A DNA stretch of 64,000 bases from Calliopsis andreniformis (Eukaryota; Arthropoda; Insecta; Hymenoptera; Andrenidae). Numbering within the stretch: the stretch's first letter is position 1; every line of letters begins with the position of its first letter. The notes under the pieces were generated by a model. The model saw only the letters and a list, made by a program, of their open reading frames with translations. It was not told the DNA's origin and searched no databases. Where the stretch lies: assembly GCF_051401765.1 (NCBI RefSeq), contig NW_027480546.1, forward strand, positions 310,001-374,000, in the 5' to 3' direction. Position numbers and translations under genes: made by a program. Positions 15,531 to 29,361 of this stretch are shown in pieces.

Positions 15531-16690
15531 GTTCGGAAATAATCATAATATACTTCATACTAGCCATAACAACCATAATAGTCATAATAGCCCTAATAAT
15601 CATAATAGTCGTAATAATAACAATAATGAACTTGGAAATAATCGTTATAATCATTATAATAGTCATAATAGCAATAAAAATCACAATAGCCATAATAATC
15701 TGAATGGTGATCATAATAACCATACTAACAACCATAATGATCATAGTAATCATCATAATAAACAGAATAGTCATGGAAATAATCTTAATAATCATTATTA
15801 TTAACGTAATAACCATAATCACCGTAATAACCATAATGATCTTAATGATGACAATAATATTCATCATAATTATACTAAGACATATAATAATCAGAGTAAA
15901 CATAATAATATACATAATAAGCTTTGAAATAATCATAATATCCTTTATACTAGCCATAATAACCATAATAATCATAATAACTAGAATAATCATAATAGTC
16001 ATAATAATCGCAATAACCATAATGATCTTAATGATGATCATGATATTCATCATAATTATACCAAGATCCATAATAATCATAGTAACCATAATAATAAACC
16101 TAATAAGCTTTGAAATAATCATAATAACCGTTATACTAGCCATAGTAACCATAATAATCATAATAACCATAATAACCATAATAATTATAGTAATAACCAT
16201 AATAAGCTTGGAAATGATCATAATAAGCATTATACTAGCCATAATAATCATAATAGCTATAATAATCATACTAGTCATAATAATACCCATAATAAACATG
16301 GAAATAATCATATTTATCATTATAATAGCAATAATAACCATAAAGATCATAATAGCCATAATAATCTGAATGTTGATCCTAATAATCATACTAACAACCA
16401 TAATAATAATAGTGATCATCATAATAACTACAATAATCATAATAATCGTAATTGTAATGTTAATAAGCATAGCAATAATCACAATAATCATAGTAACCGT
16501 AATAATCTAAATGATGATCATAATATCCATGATAATTATATCAAGATCCGTAATAATCATAATAATCATAATAATAACCATAATGGGTTCGGAAATAATC
16601 ATAATATACATTATACTAGCCATATCAACCATAATAGTCATACTAGCCCTAATAATCATAATAGTCGTAATAATAACAATAATGAACTTG

Positions 16691-17746
16691 GAAATAATCG
16701 TAATAATCATTATAATAGTCATAATAGCCATAAAAATCACAATAGCCATAATAATCTGAAAGGTGATCATAATAATCATACTAACAACCATAATGATCAT
16801 AGTAATCATCATAATAAACAGAATAGTCATGGAAATAATCTTAATAATCATTATTATTAACGTAATTACCATAATCATCGTAATAACCATAAAGATCTTA
16901 ATGATGACCATAATATTTATCATAATTATACTAAGACATATAATAATCAGAGTAATCATAATAATAAACATAATAAGCTTTGAAATAATCATAATAACCT
17001 TTATACTAGCCATAATAACCATAATAATCATAATAACTAGAATAATCATAATAGACATAATAATCGCAATAACCATAATGATCTTAATGATGATCATGAT
17101 ATTCATCATAATTATACCAAGATCCATAATAAGCATAGTAACCATAATAATAAACCTAATAAGCTTTGAAATAATCATAATAACCGTTATACTAGCCATA
17201 GTAACCATAATAATCATAGTAACCATAATAACCATAATAATTATAGTAATAACCATAATAAGCTTGGAAATGATCATAATAAGCATTATACTAGCCATAA
17301 TAATCATAATAACTATAATAATCATACTAGTCATAATAATACCCATAATAAACATGGAAATAATCATATTTATCATTATAATAGCAATAATAACCATAAA
17401 GATCATAATAGCCATAATAATCTGAATGTTGATCCTAATAATCATACTAACAACCATAATAATAATAGTGATCATCATAATAACTACAATAATCATAATA
17501 ATCGTAATTGTAATGTTAATAAGCATAGCAATAATCACAATAATCATAGCAACCGTAATAATCTTAATGATGATCATAATATCCATGATAATTATATCAA
17601 GATCCGTAATAATCATAATAATCATAATAATAACCATAATGGGTTCGGAAATAATCATAATATACATTATACTAGCCATATCAACCATAATAGTCATACT
17701 AGCCCTAATAATCATAATAGTCGTAATAATAACAATAATGAACTTG
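16691..17746 (+). repeat. 1,056-bp HOR, tandem copy 1
   Basis: Subunits 141, 150, 186, 99, 90, 291, 99. The following HOR repeats it at 1,056-bp spacing. Both copies carry aatctgaaaggtgatc, a G-for-T change that removes the usual ATG. Confidence 0.88.
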
Positions 17747-18830
17747 GAAATAATCGTAATAATCATTATAATAGTCATAATAGCCATAAAAATCACAATA
17801 GCCATAATAATCTGAAAGGTGATCATAATAATCATACTAACAACCATAATGATCATAGTAATCATCATAATAAACAGAATAGTCATGGAAATAATCTTAA
17901 TAATCATTATTATTAAGATTATTAATATATTATTATTATTAATGCGTAATAACCGTAATCATCGTAATAACCATAATGATCTTAATGATGACCATAATAT
18001 TCGTCAAAATTATACTAAGACATATAATAATCACAGTAATCATAATAATAAACATAATAAGCTTTGAAATAATCATAATAACCTTTATACTAGCCATAAT
18101 AATCATAATAATCATAATAACTAGAATAATCATAATAGTCATAATAATCGCAATAACCATAATGATCTTAATGATGATCATGATATTCATCATAATTATA
18201 CCAAGATCCATAATAATCATAGTAACCGTAATAATAAACCTAATAAGCTTTGAAATAATCATAATAACCGTTATATTAGCCATAGTAACCATAATAATCA
18301 CAATAACCATAATAATCATAATAATTATAGTAATAACCGTAATAAGCTTGGAAATAATCATAATAAGCGTTATACTAGCCATAATAATCATAATAACTAT
18401 AATAATCATAATAGTCGTAATAATAACCATGATAAACTTGGAAATAGTCATATTTATCATTATAATAGCAATAATAACCATAAAGATCATAATAGCCATA
18501 ATAATCTGAATGTTGATCCTAATAATCATACTAACAACCATAATAATCATAGTGATCATCATAATAACTACAATAATCATAATAATCGTAATTGTAATGT
18601 TAATAAGCATAGCAATAATCACAATAATCATAGTATCCATAATAATCTTAATGATGATCATAATATCCATGATAATTATACCAAGATCCGTAATAATCAT
18701 AATAATCATAATAATAACCATAATGGGTTCGGAAATAATCATAATATACATTACACCAGCCATATCAACCATAATAGTCATAATAGCCCTAATAATCATA
18801 ATAGTCGTAATAATAACAATAATGAACTTG
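17747..18830 (+). repeat. 1,056-bp HOR, tandem copy 2 with 28-bp insert
   Basis: Subunits 141, 178, 186, 99, 90, 291, 99. The 178 is a 150 with 28 extra bases at 17,917-17,944. Total length is 1,084 bp. Confidence 0.88.
17917..17944 (+). other. 28-bp non-pattern insert
   Basis: In all other copies tattattaa is followed directly by cgtaat. Here 28 bases of almost pure A/T, including ttaatatatt and attattattattaatg, come between. The insert ends with an imperfect copy of the word before it, so it may be a faulty local duplication. It shifts the phase by one and is the only segment of the window that does not follow the 9-base words. Confidence 0.88.
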
Positions 18831-20152
18831 GAAATAATCGTAATAATCATTAGAATAGTCATAATAGCCATAAAAATCACAATAGCCATAATAATCTGAA
18901 TGGTGATCATAATAATCATACTAACAACCATAATGATCATAGTAATCATCATAATAAACAGAATAGTCATGGAAATAATCTTAATAATCGTTATTATGAA
19001 CGTAATAACCATAATCACCTTAATAACCATTATGATCTCAATGATGACCATAATATTCATCATAATTATGCTAAGACAAACAATGATCAGAGTAATCATA
19101 ATAATAAACATAATAAGATTTGAAATAATCATAATAACCTTTATACTAGCCATAATAACCATAATAATCATAATAATTAGAATAATCATAATAGTCATAA
19201 TAACCGCAATAACCATAATGATCTTAATGATGAACATGATATTCATCATAATTATACCAAGATCCATAATAAGCATAGTAACCATAATAATAAACATAAT
19301 AAGCTTTGAAATAATCATAATAACCGTTATACTAGCCTTAGTAACCATAATAGTCATAATAACCATAATAATCATAATAATTATAGTAATAACCATAATA
19401 AGCTTTGAAATAATCATAATAACTGTTATACTAGCCATAGTAACCATAATAATCATAATAACTATAATAATCATAATAGTGATAATAATAACCGTAATAA
19501 ACTTGGAAATAACCATATTTATCATTATAATAGCAATAATAACCATAAAAATCATAATAGCCATAATAATCTGAATGTTGATCCTAATAATCATACTAAC
19601 AACCATAATAATCATAGTGATCATCATAGTAACTACAATAATCATAATAATCGTAATTGTAATGTTTATAAGCTTAGCAATAATCACAATAATCAGAGTA
19701 ACCATAATAATCTTAATGATGATCATAATATCCATGATAATTTTACCAAGACCCGTAATAATCATATTAAACATAATAATAACCATAATAGGTCCGGAAA
19801 TAATCATACTATACTTTATACTAGCCATAACAACAATAATAGTCATAATAGCCATAATAATCATAATAGTCGTAATAATAACAATAATGAACCTGGAAAT
19901 AATCGTAATAATCATTACAATAGTCATAATAGCCATGAAAATTACAATAGCCATAATAATCTGAATGGTGATCATAATAATCATACTAACAACCATAATG
20001 ATCATAGTAATCATCATAATAAACAGAATAGTCATGGAAATAATCTTAATAATCATTATTATTAACGTAATAACCATAATAATCTTAATGATGACCATAA
20101 TATACATCATAATTATACCTAGACATATAGTAATCAGAATAATCGTAATAAT

Positions 20153-20168
20153 AAGCATATATATGCTT
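20153..20168. repeat. 16-bp perfect palindrome, copy 7
   Basis: Opens block B1, 6,864 bp after copy 6. Confidence 0.96.
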
Positions 20169-20628
20169 TGAAATAATCATAATAACCTTCATACTAGACA
20201 TAATAACCATAATAATCATATTAACTAGAGTAATCACAATAGTCATAATAATCGCAATAACCATAATGATCTTAATGATGATCATTATATTCATCATAAT
20301 TATACCATGATCCATAATAATCATAGTAACCATAATAATAAACATAATAAGCTTTGAAATAATCATAATAACCGTTATACTAGCCATAGAAGCCATAATA
20401 ATCATAATAACCATACTCATCATAATAATTATAATAATAACCATAATAAGCTTGGAAATAATCATAATAAGCATTATGCTAGCCATATTGATCATAATAA
20501 TCATAATAACTATAATAATCATAGTAGTCATAATAATAACCATTATAAACTTGGAAATAATCATATTTATCATTATAATAGCAATAATAACCATAAAAAT
20601 CATAATAGCCATAATAATCTCAATGTTG

Positions 20629-20630
20629 AC
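20629..20630 (+). other. Amplified one-base deletion (tgttgacataacc)
   Basis: The 291-type subunit reads aatgttgacataacc, whereas domain A copies read aatgttgatcataacc. The missing T shifts the phase by one. The same deletion is found at about 24,169, 29,822, 32,998, 35,490 and 41,143, always in the same ~1.05-kb segment, so it is a single event carried along by amplification. It marks the relationship of the domain B copies. Confidence 0.9.
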
Positions 20631-23576
20631 ATAACCATCATACTAACAACCATAATAATAATAGTGATCATCATAATAACTACAATAATCATAATAATCG
20701 TAATTGTAATGTTAATAAGCATAGCAATAATCACAATAATCATAGTAACCATGATAATCTTAATGATGATCATAATATCCATGATAATTATACCAAGATC
20801 CGTAATAACTATAATAATCATAATAGTAACCGCAATGGGTTCGGAAATAACCATAATATACTTTATACTAGCCATAACAACCATAATAGTCACAATAGCC
20901 ATAATAATCATAATAGTCGTATTAACAACAATAATGAACTTGGAAATAATCCTAATAATCATTATAATAGTCATAATAGCCATAAAAATCACAATAGCCA
21001 TAATAATCAGAATGGTGATCGTAATAATCATACTAACAACCATAATGATCATAGTAATCATCATAATAAACAGAATAGTCATGGAAATAATCTTAATAAC
21101 CATTATTATTAACGTAATAACCATAATCATCGTAATAACCATAATGATCTTAATGATGACCATAATATTCACCATAATTATACCTAGACATATAATAATC
21201 AGAGTAATCATAATAATAAACATAATAAGCTTTGAAATAATCATAATAACATTTATACTAGCCATAATAACCATAATAATCATAATAACAGGAATAATCA
21301 TAATGGTCGTAATAATCGCAATAACCATAGTTATCTTAATGATGATCATGATATTCATCATAATTATACCATGATCCATAATAATCATAGTAACCATAAT
21401 AATAAACATAATAAGCTTTGAAATAATCATAATAACCGTTATACTAGCCATAGCAACCATAATAATCATAATAATTATAGTAAGAACCATAATAAACTTG
21501 GAAATAATCATAATAAGCATTATACGAGCCATAATAATCGTAATAACTATAATAATCATACTAGCCATAATAATAACCATAATAAACTTGGAAATAATCA
21601 TATTTATCTTTATAATAGCAATAATAACCATAAAAATCATAATAGCCATAATAATCTAAATGTTGATCCTAGTAATAATACTAACAACCATAATAATAAT
21701 AGTGATCATCATAATAAATACAATAATCATAATAATCGTAATTGTAATATTAATAAGCATAGCAATAATCACAATAATCATAGTAACCATAATAATCTTA
21801 ATGATGATCATAATATCCATGATAATTATACCAAGATCCGTAATAACGATAATAATCATAATAGTAACCACAATGGGTTCGGAAATAATCATAATATGCA
21901 TTATACCAGCCATGTCAATCATAATAGTCATAATAGCCATAATAATCGCAACAGTCGTAATAATAACAAAAATGAACTTGGAAATAATCGTAATAATCAT
22001 TATAATAGTCATAATAGCCATAAAAATCACAATAGCCATAATAATCAGAATGGTGATCATAATAATCATACTAACAACCATAATGATCATAGTGATCATC
22101 ATAATAACTACAATAATCATAAGAATCGTAATTGTAATGTTTATAAGCTTAGCAATAATCACAATAATCAGAGTAACCATAATAATCTTAATGATGATCA
22201 TAATATCCATGATAATTTTACCAAGACCCGTAATAATCATATTAAACATAATAATAACCATAATAGGTCCGGAAATAATCATAATATACTTTATACTAGC
22301 CATAACAACAATAATAGTCATAATAGCCATAATAATCATAATAGTCGTAATAATAACCATAATGAACTTGGAAATAATCGTAATAATCATTACAATAGCC
22401 ATAATAGCCATAAAAATCACAATAGCCATAATAATCTGAATGGTGATCATAATAATCATACTAACAACCATAATGATCATAGTAATCATAAGAATAAACA
22501 GAATAGTCATGGAAATAATCTTAATAATCATGATTATTAACGAAATTACCATAATCATCGTAATAACCATAAAGATCTTAATGATGACCATAATATTCAT
22601 CATAATTATACTAAGACAAATAATAATCAGAGTAATCATAATAATAAACATAATAAGCTTTGAAATAATCATAATAACCTTTATACTAGCCATAATAACC
22701 ATAATAATCATAATAACTAGAATAATCATAATAGACATAATAATCGCAATAACCATAATGATCTTAATGATGACCATGATATTCATCATAATTATACCAA
22801 GATCCATAATAAGCATAGTAACCATAATAATAAACATAATAAGCTTTGAAATAATCATAATAACCGTTATACTAGCCATAGTAGCCATAATAATCATAAT
22901 AACCATAATAATCATAATAATTATAGTAATAACCATAATAAGCTTTGAAATAATCATAATAACCGTTCTACTAGCCATAGTAACCATAATAATCATAATA
23001 ACTATAATAATCATAATAGTGATAATAATAACCGTAATAAACTTGGAAATAATCATATTTATCATTATAATAGCAATAATAACCATAAAAATCATAATAG
23101 CCATAATAATCTGAATGTTGATCCTAATAATCATACTAACAACCATAATAATCATAGTGATCATCATAATAACTACAATAATCATAATAATCGTAATTGT
23201 AATGTTAATAAGCATAGCAATAATCGCAATAATCATAGTAACCATAATAATCTTAATGATGATCATAATATCCATGATAATTATACCAAGATCCGTAATA
23301 ATCATAATAATCATAATAATAACCGTAATGGGTTCGGAAATAATCATAATATACATTATACTAGCCATAACAACCATAATAGTCATAATAGCCATAATAA
23401 TCATAATAGTCGTAATAATAACAATAATGAACCTGGAAATAATCGTAATAATCATTACAATAGTCATAATAGCCATGAAAATTACAATAGCCATAATAAT
23501 CTGAATGGTGATCATAATAATCATACTAACAACCATAATCATCATAGTAATCATCATAATAAACAGAATAGTCATG

Positions 23577-26500
23577 GAAATAATCTTAATAATCATTATT
23601 ATTAACGTAATAACCATAATAATCTTAATGATGACCATAATATACATCATAATTATACCTAGACATATAGTAATCAGAATAATCGTAATAATAAGCATAT
23701 ATATGCTTTGAAATAATCATAATAACCTTCATACTAGACATAATAACCGTAATAATCATAATAACTAGAGAAATCACAATAGTCATGATAATCGCAATAA
23801 CCATAATGATCTTAATGATGATCATTATATTCATCATAATTATACCATGATCCATAATAATCATAGTAACCATAATAATAAACATAATAAGCCTTGAAAT
23901 AATCATAATAACCGTTATACTAGCCATAGAAGCCATAATAATCATAATAACCATACTCATCGTAATAATTATAATAATAACCATAATAAGCTTGGAAATA
24001 ATCATAATAAGCATTATGCTAGCCATATTGATCATAATAATCATTATAACTATAATAATCATAGTAGTCATAATAATAACCATTATAAACTTGGAAATAA
24101 TCATATTTATCATTATAATAGCAATAATAACCATAAAAATCATAATAGCCATAATAATCTCAATGTTGACATAACCATCATACTAACAACCATAATAATA
24201 ATAGTGATCATCATAATAACTACAATAATCATAATAATCGTAATTGTAATGTTAATAAGCATAGCAATAATCACAATAATCATAGTAACCATGATAATCT
24301 TAATGATGATCATAATATCCATGATAATTATACCAAGATCCGTAATAACTATAATAATCATAATAGTAACCGCAATGGGTTCGGAAATAACCATAATATA
24401 CTTTATACTAGCCATAACAACCATAATAGTCACAATAGCCATAATAATCATAATAGTCGTATTAACAACAATAATGAACTTGGAAATAATCCTAATAATC
24501 ATTATAATAGTCATAATAGCCATAAAAATCACAATAGCCATAATAATCAGAATGGTGATCGTAATAATCATACTAACAACCATAATGATCATAGTAATCA
24601 TCATTATAAACAGAATAGTCATGGAAATAATCTTAATAACCATTATTATTAACGTAATAACCATAATCATCGTAATAACCATAATGATCTTAATGATGAC
24701 CATAATATTCACCATAATTATACCTAGACATATAATAATCAGAGTAATCATAATAATAAACATAATAAGCTTTGAAATAATCATAATAACATTTATACTA
24801 GCCATAATAACCATAATAATCATAATAACAGGAATAATCATAATGGTCGTAATAATCGCAATAACCATAGTTATCTTAATGATGACCATGATATTCATCA
24901 TAATTATACCATGATCCATAATAATCATAGTAACAATAATAATAAACATAATAAGCTTTGAAATAATCATAATAACCGTTATACTAGCCATAGTAACCAT
25001 AATAATCATAATAATTATAGTAAGAACCATAATAAACTTGGAAATAATCATAATAAGCATTATACGAGCCATAATGATCGTAATAACTATAATAATCATA
25101 CTAGCCATAATAATAACCATAATAAACTTGGAAATAATCATATTTATCTTTATAATAGCAATAATAACCATAAAAATCATAATAGCCATAATAATCTAAA
25201 TGTTGATCCTAATAATAATACTAACAACCATAATAATAATAGTGATCATCATAATAAATACAATAATCATAATAATCGTAATTGTAATGTTAATAAGCAT
25301 AGCAATAATCACAATAATCATAGTAACCATAATAATCTTAATGATGATCATAATATCCATGATAATTATACCAAGATCCGTAATAACGATAATAATCATA
25401 GTAGTAACCACAATGGGTTCGGAAATAATCATAATATGCATTATACTAGCCATGTCAATCATAATAGTCATAATAGCCATAATAATCGCAACAGTCGTAA
25501 TAATAACAATAATGAACTTGGAAATAATCGTAATAATCATTATAATAGTCATAATAGCCATAAAAATCACAATAGCCATAATAATCAGAATGGTGATCAT
25601 TATAATCATACTAACAACCATAATAATCATAGTGATCATCATAATAACTACAATAATCATAATAATCGTAATTGTAATGTTTATAAGCTTAGCAATAATC
25701 ACAATAATCAGAGTAACCATAATAATCTTAATGATGATCATAATATCCATGATAATTTTACCAAGACCCGTAATAATCATATAAAACATAATAATAACCA
25801 TAATAGGTCCGGAAATAATCATAATATACTTTATACTAGCCATAACAACAATAATAGTCATAATAGCCATAATAATCATAATAGTCGTAATAAGAACCAT
25901 AATGAACTTGGAAATAATCGTAATAATTATTATAATAGTCATAATAGCCATAAAAATCACAATAGCCATAATAATCAGAATGGTGATCATAATAATCATA
26001 CTAGCAACCATAATGATCATGGTAATCATCATAATAAACAGAATAGTCATGGAAATAATCTTAATAACCATTATTATTAACGTAATAACCATAATCATTG
26101 TAATAACCATAATGATCTTAATGATGACCATAATATTCATCATAATTATACCTAGACATATAATAATCAGAGTAATCGTAATAATAAACATAATAAGCTT
26201 TGAAATAATCACAATAACCTTTATACTAGCCATAATAACCATAATAATCATAATAATTAGAATAATCATAATAGTCATAATAACCGCAATAACCATAATG
26301 ATCTTAATGATGATCATGATATTCATCATAATTATACCAAGATCCATAATAAGCATAGTAACCATAATAATAAACATAATAAGCTTTGAAATAATCATAA
26401 TAACCGTTATACTAGCCTTAGTAACCATAATAGTCATAATAACCATAATAATCATAATAATTATAGTAATAACCATAATAAGCTTTGAAATAATCATAAT

Positions 26501-27116
26501 AACTGTTATACTAGCCATAGTAACCATAATAATCATAATAACTATAATAATCATAATAGTGATAATAATAACCGTAATAAACTTGGAAATAATCATATTT
26601 ATCATTATAATAGCAATAATAACCATAAAAATCATAATAGCCATAATAATCTGAATGTTGATCCTAATAATCATACTAACAACCATAATAATCATAGTGA
26701 TCATCATAATAACTACAATAATCATAATAATCGTAATTGTAATGTTAATAAGCATAGCAATAATCGCAATAATCATAGTAACCATAATAATCTTAATGAT
26801 GATCATAATATCCATGATAATTATACCAAGATCCGTAATAATCATAATAATCATAATAATAACCATAATGGGTTCGGAAATAATCATAATATACATTATA
26901 CTAGCCATAACAACCATAATAGCCATAATAGCCATAATAATCATAATAGTCGTAATAATAACAATAATGAACCTGGAAATAATCGTAATAATCATTACAA
27001 TAGTCATAATAGCCATGAAAATTACAATAGCCATAATAATCTGAATGGTGATCATAATAATCATACTAACGACCATAATGATCATAGTAATCATCATAAT
27101 AAACAGAATAGTCATG
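23577..27116 (+). repeat. Block B2, 3,540 bp
   Basis: Direct tandem copy of B1 at exact 3,540-bp spacing. One difference is that the last third carries aatcagaatggtgatc, where B1 has aatctgaatggtgatc, which removes the TGA of the upper-strand phase. Confidence 0.9.
23693..23708. repeat. 16-bp perfect palindrome, copy 8
   Basis: Opens block B2, 3,540 bp after copy 7. Confidence 0.96.
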
Positions 27117-29229
27117 GAAATAATCTTAATAATCATTATTATTAACGTAATAACCATAATAATCTTAATGATGACCATAATATACATCATAATTATACCT
27201 AGACATATAGTAATCAGAATAATCGTAATAATAAGCATATATATGCTTTGAAATAATCATAATAACCTTCATACTAGACATAATAACCATAATAATCATA
27301 ATAACTAGAGTAATCACAATAGTCATAATAATCGCAATAACCATAATGATCTTAATGATGATCATTATATTCATCATAATTATACCATGATCCATAATAA
27401 TCATAGTAACCATAATAATAAACATAATAAGCTTTGAAATAATCATAATAACCGTTATACTAGCCATAGAAGCCATAATAATCATAATAACCATACTCAT
27501 CATAATAATTATAATAATAACCATAATAAGCTTGGAAATAATCATAATAAGCTTTATGCTAGCCACATTGATCATAATAATCATAATAACTATAATAATC
27601 ATAGTAGTCATAATAATAACCATTATAAACTTGGAAATAATCATATTTATCATTATAATAGCAATAATAACCATAAAAATCATAATAGCCATAATAATCA
27701 GAATGGTGATCATAATAATCATACTAACAACCATAATAATCATAGTGATCATCATAGTAACTACAATAATCATAATAATCGTAATTGTAATGTTTATAAG
27801 CTTAGCAATAATCACAATAATCAGAGTAACCATAATAATCTTAATGATGATCATAATATCCATGATAATTTTACCAAGACCCGTAATAATCATATTAAAC
27901 ATAATAATAACCATAATAGGTCCGGAAATAATCATAATATACTTTATACTAGCCATAACAACAATAATAGTCATAATAGCCATAATAATCATAATAGTCG
28001 TAATAATAACCATAATGAACTTGGAAATAATCGTAATAATCATTACAACAGCCATAATAGCCATAAAAATCACAATAGCCATAATAATCTGAATGGTGAT
28101 CATAATAATCATACTAACAACCATAATGATCATAGTAATCATAAGAATAAACAGAATAGTCATGGAAATAATCTTAATAATCATGATTATTAACGAAATT
28201 ACCATAATCATCGTAATAACCATAAAGATCTTAATGATGACCATAATATTTATCATAATTATACTAAGACATATAATAATCAGAGTAATCATAATAATAA
28301 ACATAATAAGCTTTGAAATAATCATAATAACCTTTATACTAGCCATAATAACCATAATAATCATAATAACTAGAATAATCATAATAGACATAATAATCGC
28401 AATAACCATAATGATCTTAATGATGATCATGATATTCATCATAATTATACCAAGATCCATAATAAGCATAGTAACCATAATAATAAACATAATAAGCTTT
28501 GAAATAATCATAATAACCGTTATACTAGCCATAGTAGCCATAATAATCATAATAACCATAATAATCATAATAATTATAGTAATAACCATAATAAGCTTTG
28601 AAATAATCATAATAACCGTTATACTAGCCATAGTAACCATAATAATCATAATAACTATAATAATCATAATAGTGATAATAATAACCGTAATAAACTTGGA
28701 AATAATCATATTTATCATTATAATAGCAATAATAACCATAAAAATCATAATAGCCATAATAATCTGAATGTTGATCCTAATAATCATACTAACAACCATA
28801 ATAATCATAGTGATCATCATAATAACTACAATAATCATAATAATCGTAATTGTAATGTTAATAAGCATAGCAATAATCGCAATAATCATAGTAACCATAA
28901 TAATCTTAATGATGATCATAATATCCATGATAATTATACCAAGATCCGTAATAATCATAATAATCATAATAATGACCGTAATGGGTTCGGAAATAATCAT
29001 AATATACATTATACTAGCCATAACAACCATAATAGTCATAATAGCCATAATAATCATAATAGTCGTAATAATAACAATAATGAACCTGGAAATAATCGTA
29101 ATAATCATTACAATAGTCATAATAGCCATGAAAATTACAATAGCCATAATAATCTGAATGGTGATCATAATAATCATACTAACAACCATAATGATCATAG
29201 TAATCATCATAATAAACAGAATAGTCATG
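27117..29229 (+). repeat. Block B3, 2,113 bp
   Basis: Subunits 133, 186, 99, 99, 291, 99, 141, 150, 186, 99, 99, 291, 99, 141. It lacks the one-base deletion of its neighbours (291 rather than 290), so its length is one over a multiple of three. Recurs as B6 at 11,321-bp spacing. Confidence 0.9.
27233..27248. repeat. 16-bp perfect palindrome, copy 9
   Basis: Opens block B3, 3,540 bp after copy 8. Confidence 0.96.
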
Positions 29230-29345
29230 GAAATAATCTTAATAATCATTATTATTAACGTAATAACCATAATAATCTTAATGATGACCATAATATACAT
29301 CATAATTATACCTAGACATATAGTAATCAGAATAGTCGTAATAAT

Positions 29346-29361
29346 AAGCATATATATGCTT
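29346..29361. repeat. 16-bp perfect palindrome, copy 10
   Basis: Opens block B4. The preceding word is aatagtcgtaataat instead of aataatcgtaataat, but the palindrome itself is unchanged. Confidence 0.96.

Larger units (their letters stand above)
9677..16690 (+). repeat. 6,914-bp tandem duplication, copy 2 (7,014 bp)
   Basis: Copy 2 follows copy 1 directly. It contains an extra 99-bp subunit at about 15,046 and an inserted C at 15,530, giving a total 100 bp longer. Downstream of 16,690 the similarity to copy 1 changes to a different HOR type. Confidence 0.88.
1..20036 (+). repeat. Satellite domain A
   Basis: This domain is defined by 835-bp short blocks, by 390-bp hybrid pairs (a 291-bp subunit with a 141-type head followed by a 99, joined through agaattgtgatc), and by a tandem 6.9-kb duplication. 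Six copies of the 16-bp palindrome lie before 20,036. The domain also holds the only 28-bp non-pattern insert of the window. The boundary with domain B is a choice at the start of a palindrome-bearing subunit; HOR types change gradually between about 17.9 and 20 kb. Confidence 0.75.
13173..20036 (+). repeat. Block A6, 6,864 bp
   Basis: The last block of domain A. Its length is a multiple of three because three +1 changes cancel: the palindrome opening the block, the inserted C at 15,530 and the 28-bp insert at 17,917. It contains the expanded 99-bp pair and the 1,056-bp tandem repeat. Confidence 0.86.
20037..23576 (+). repeat. Block B1, 3,540 bp
   Basis: Subunits: 133, 186, 99, 99, 290, 99, 141, 150, 186, 81, 90, 291, 99, 291(hybrid), 99, 141, 150, 186, 99, 99, 291, 99, 141. 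These sum to 3,540. The +1 of the palindrome and the -1 in the 290-bp subunit cancel. Confidence 0.9.
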
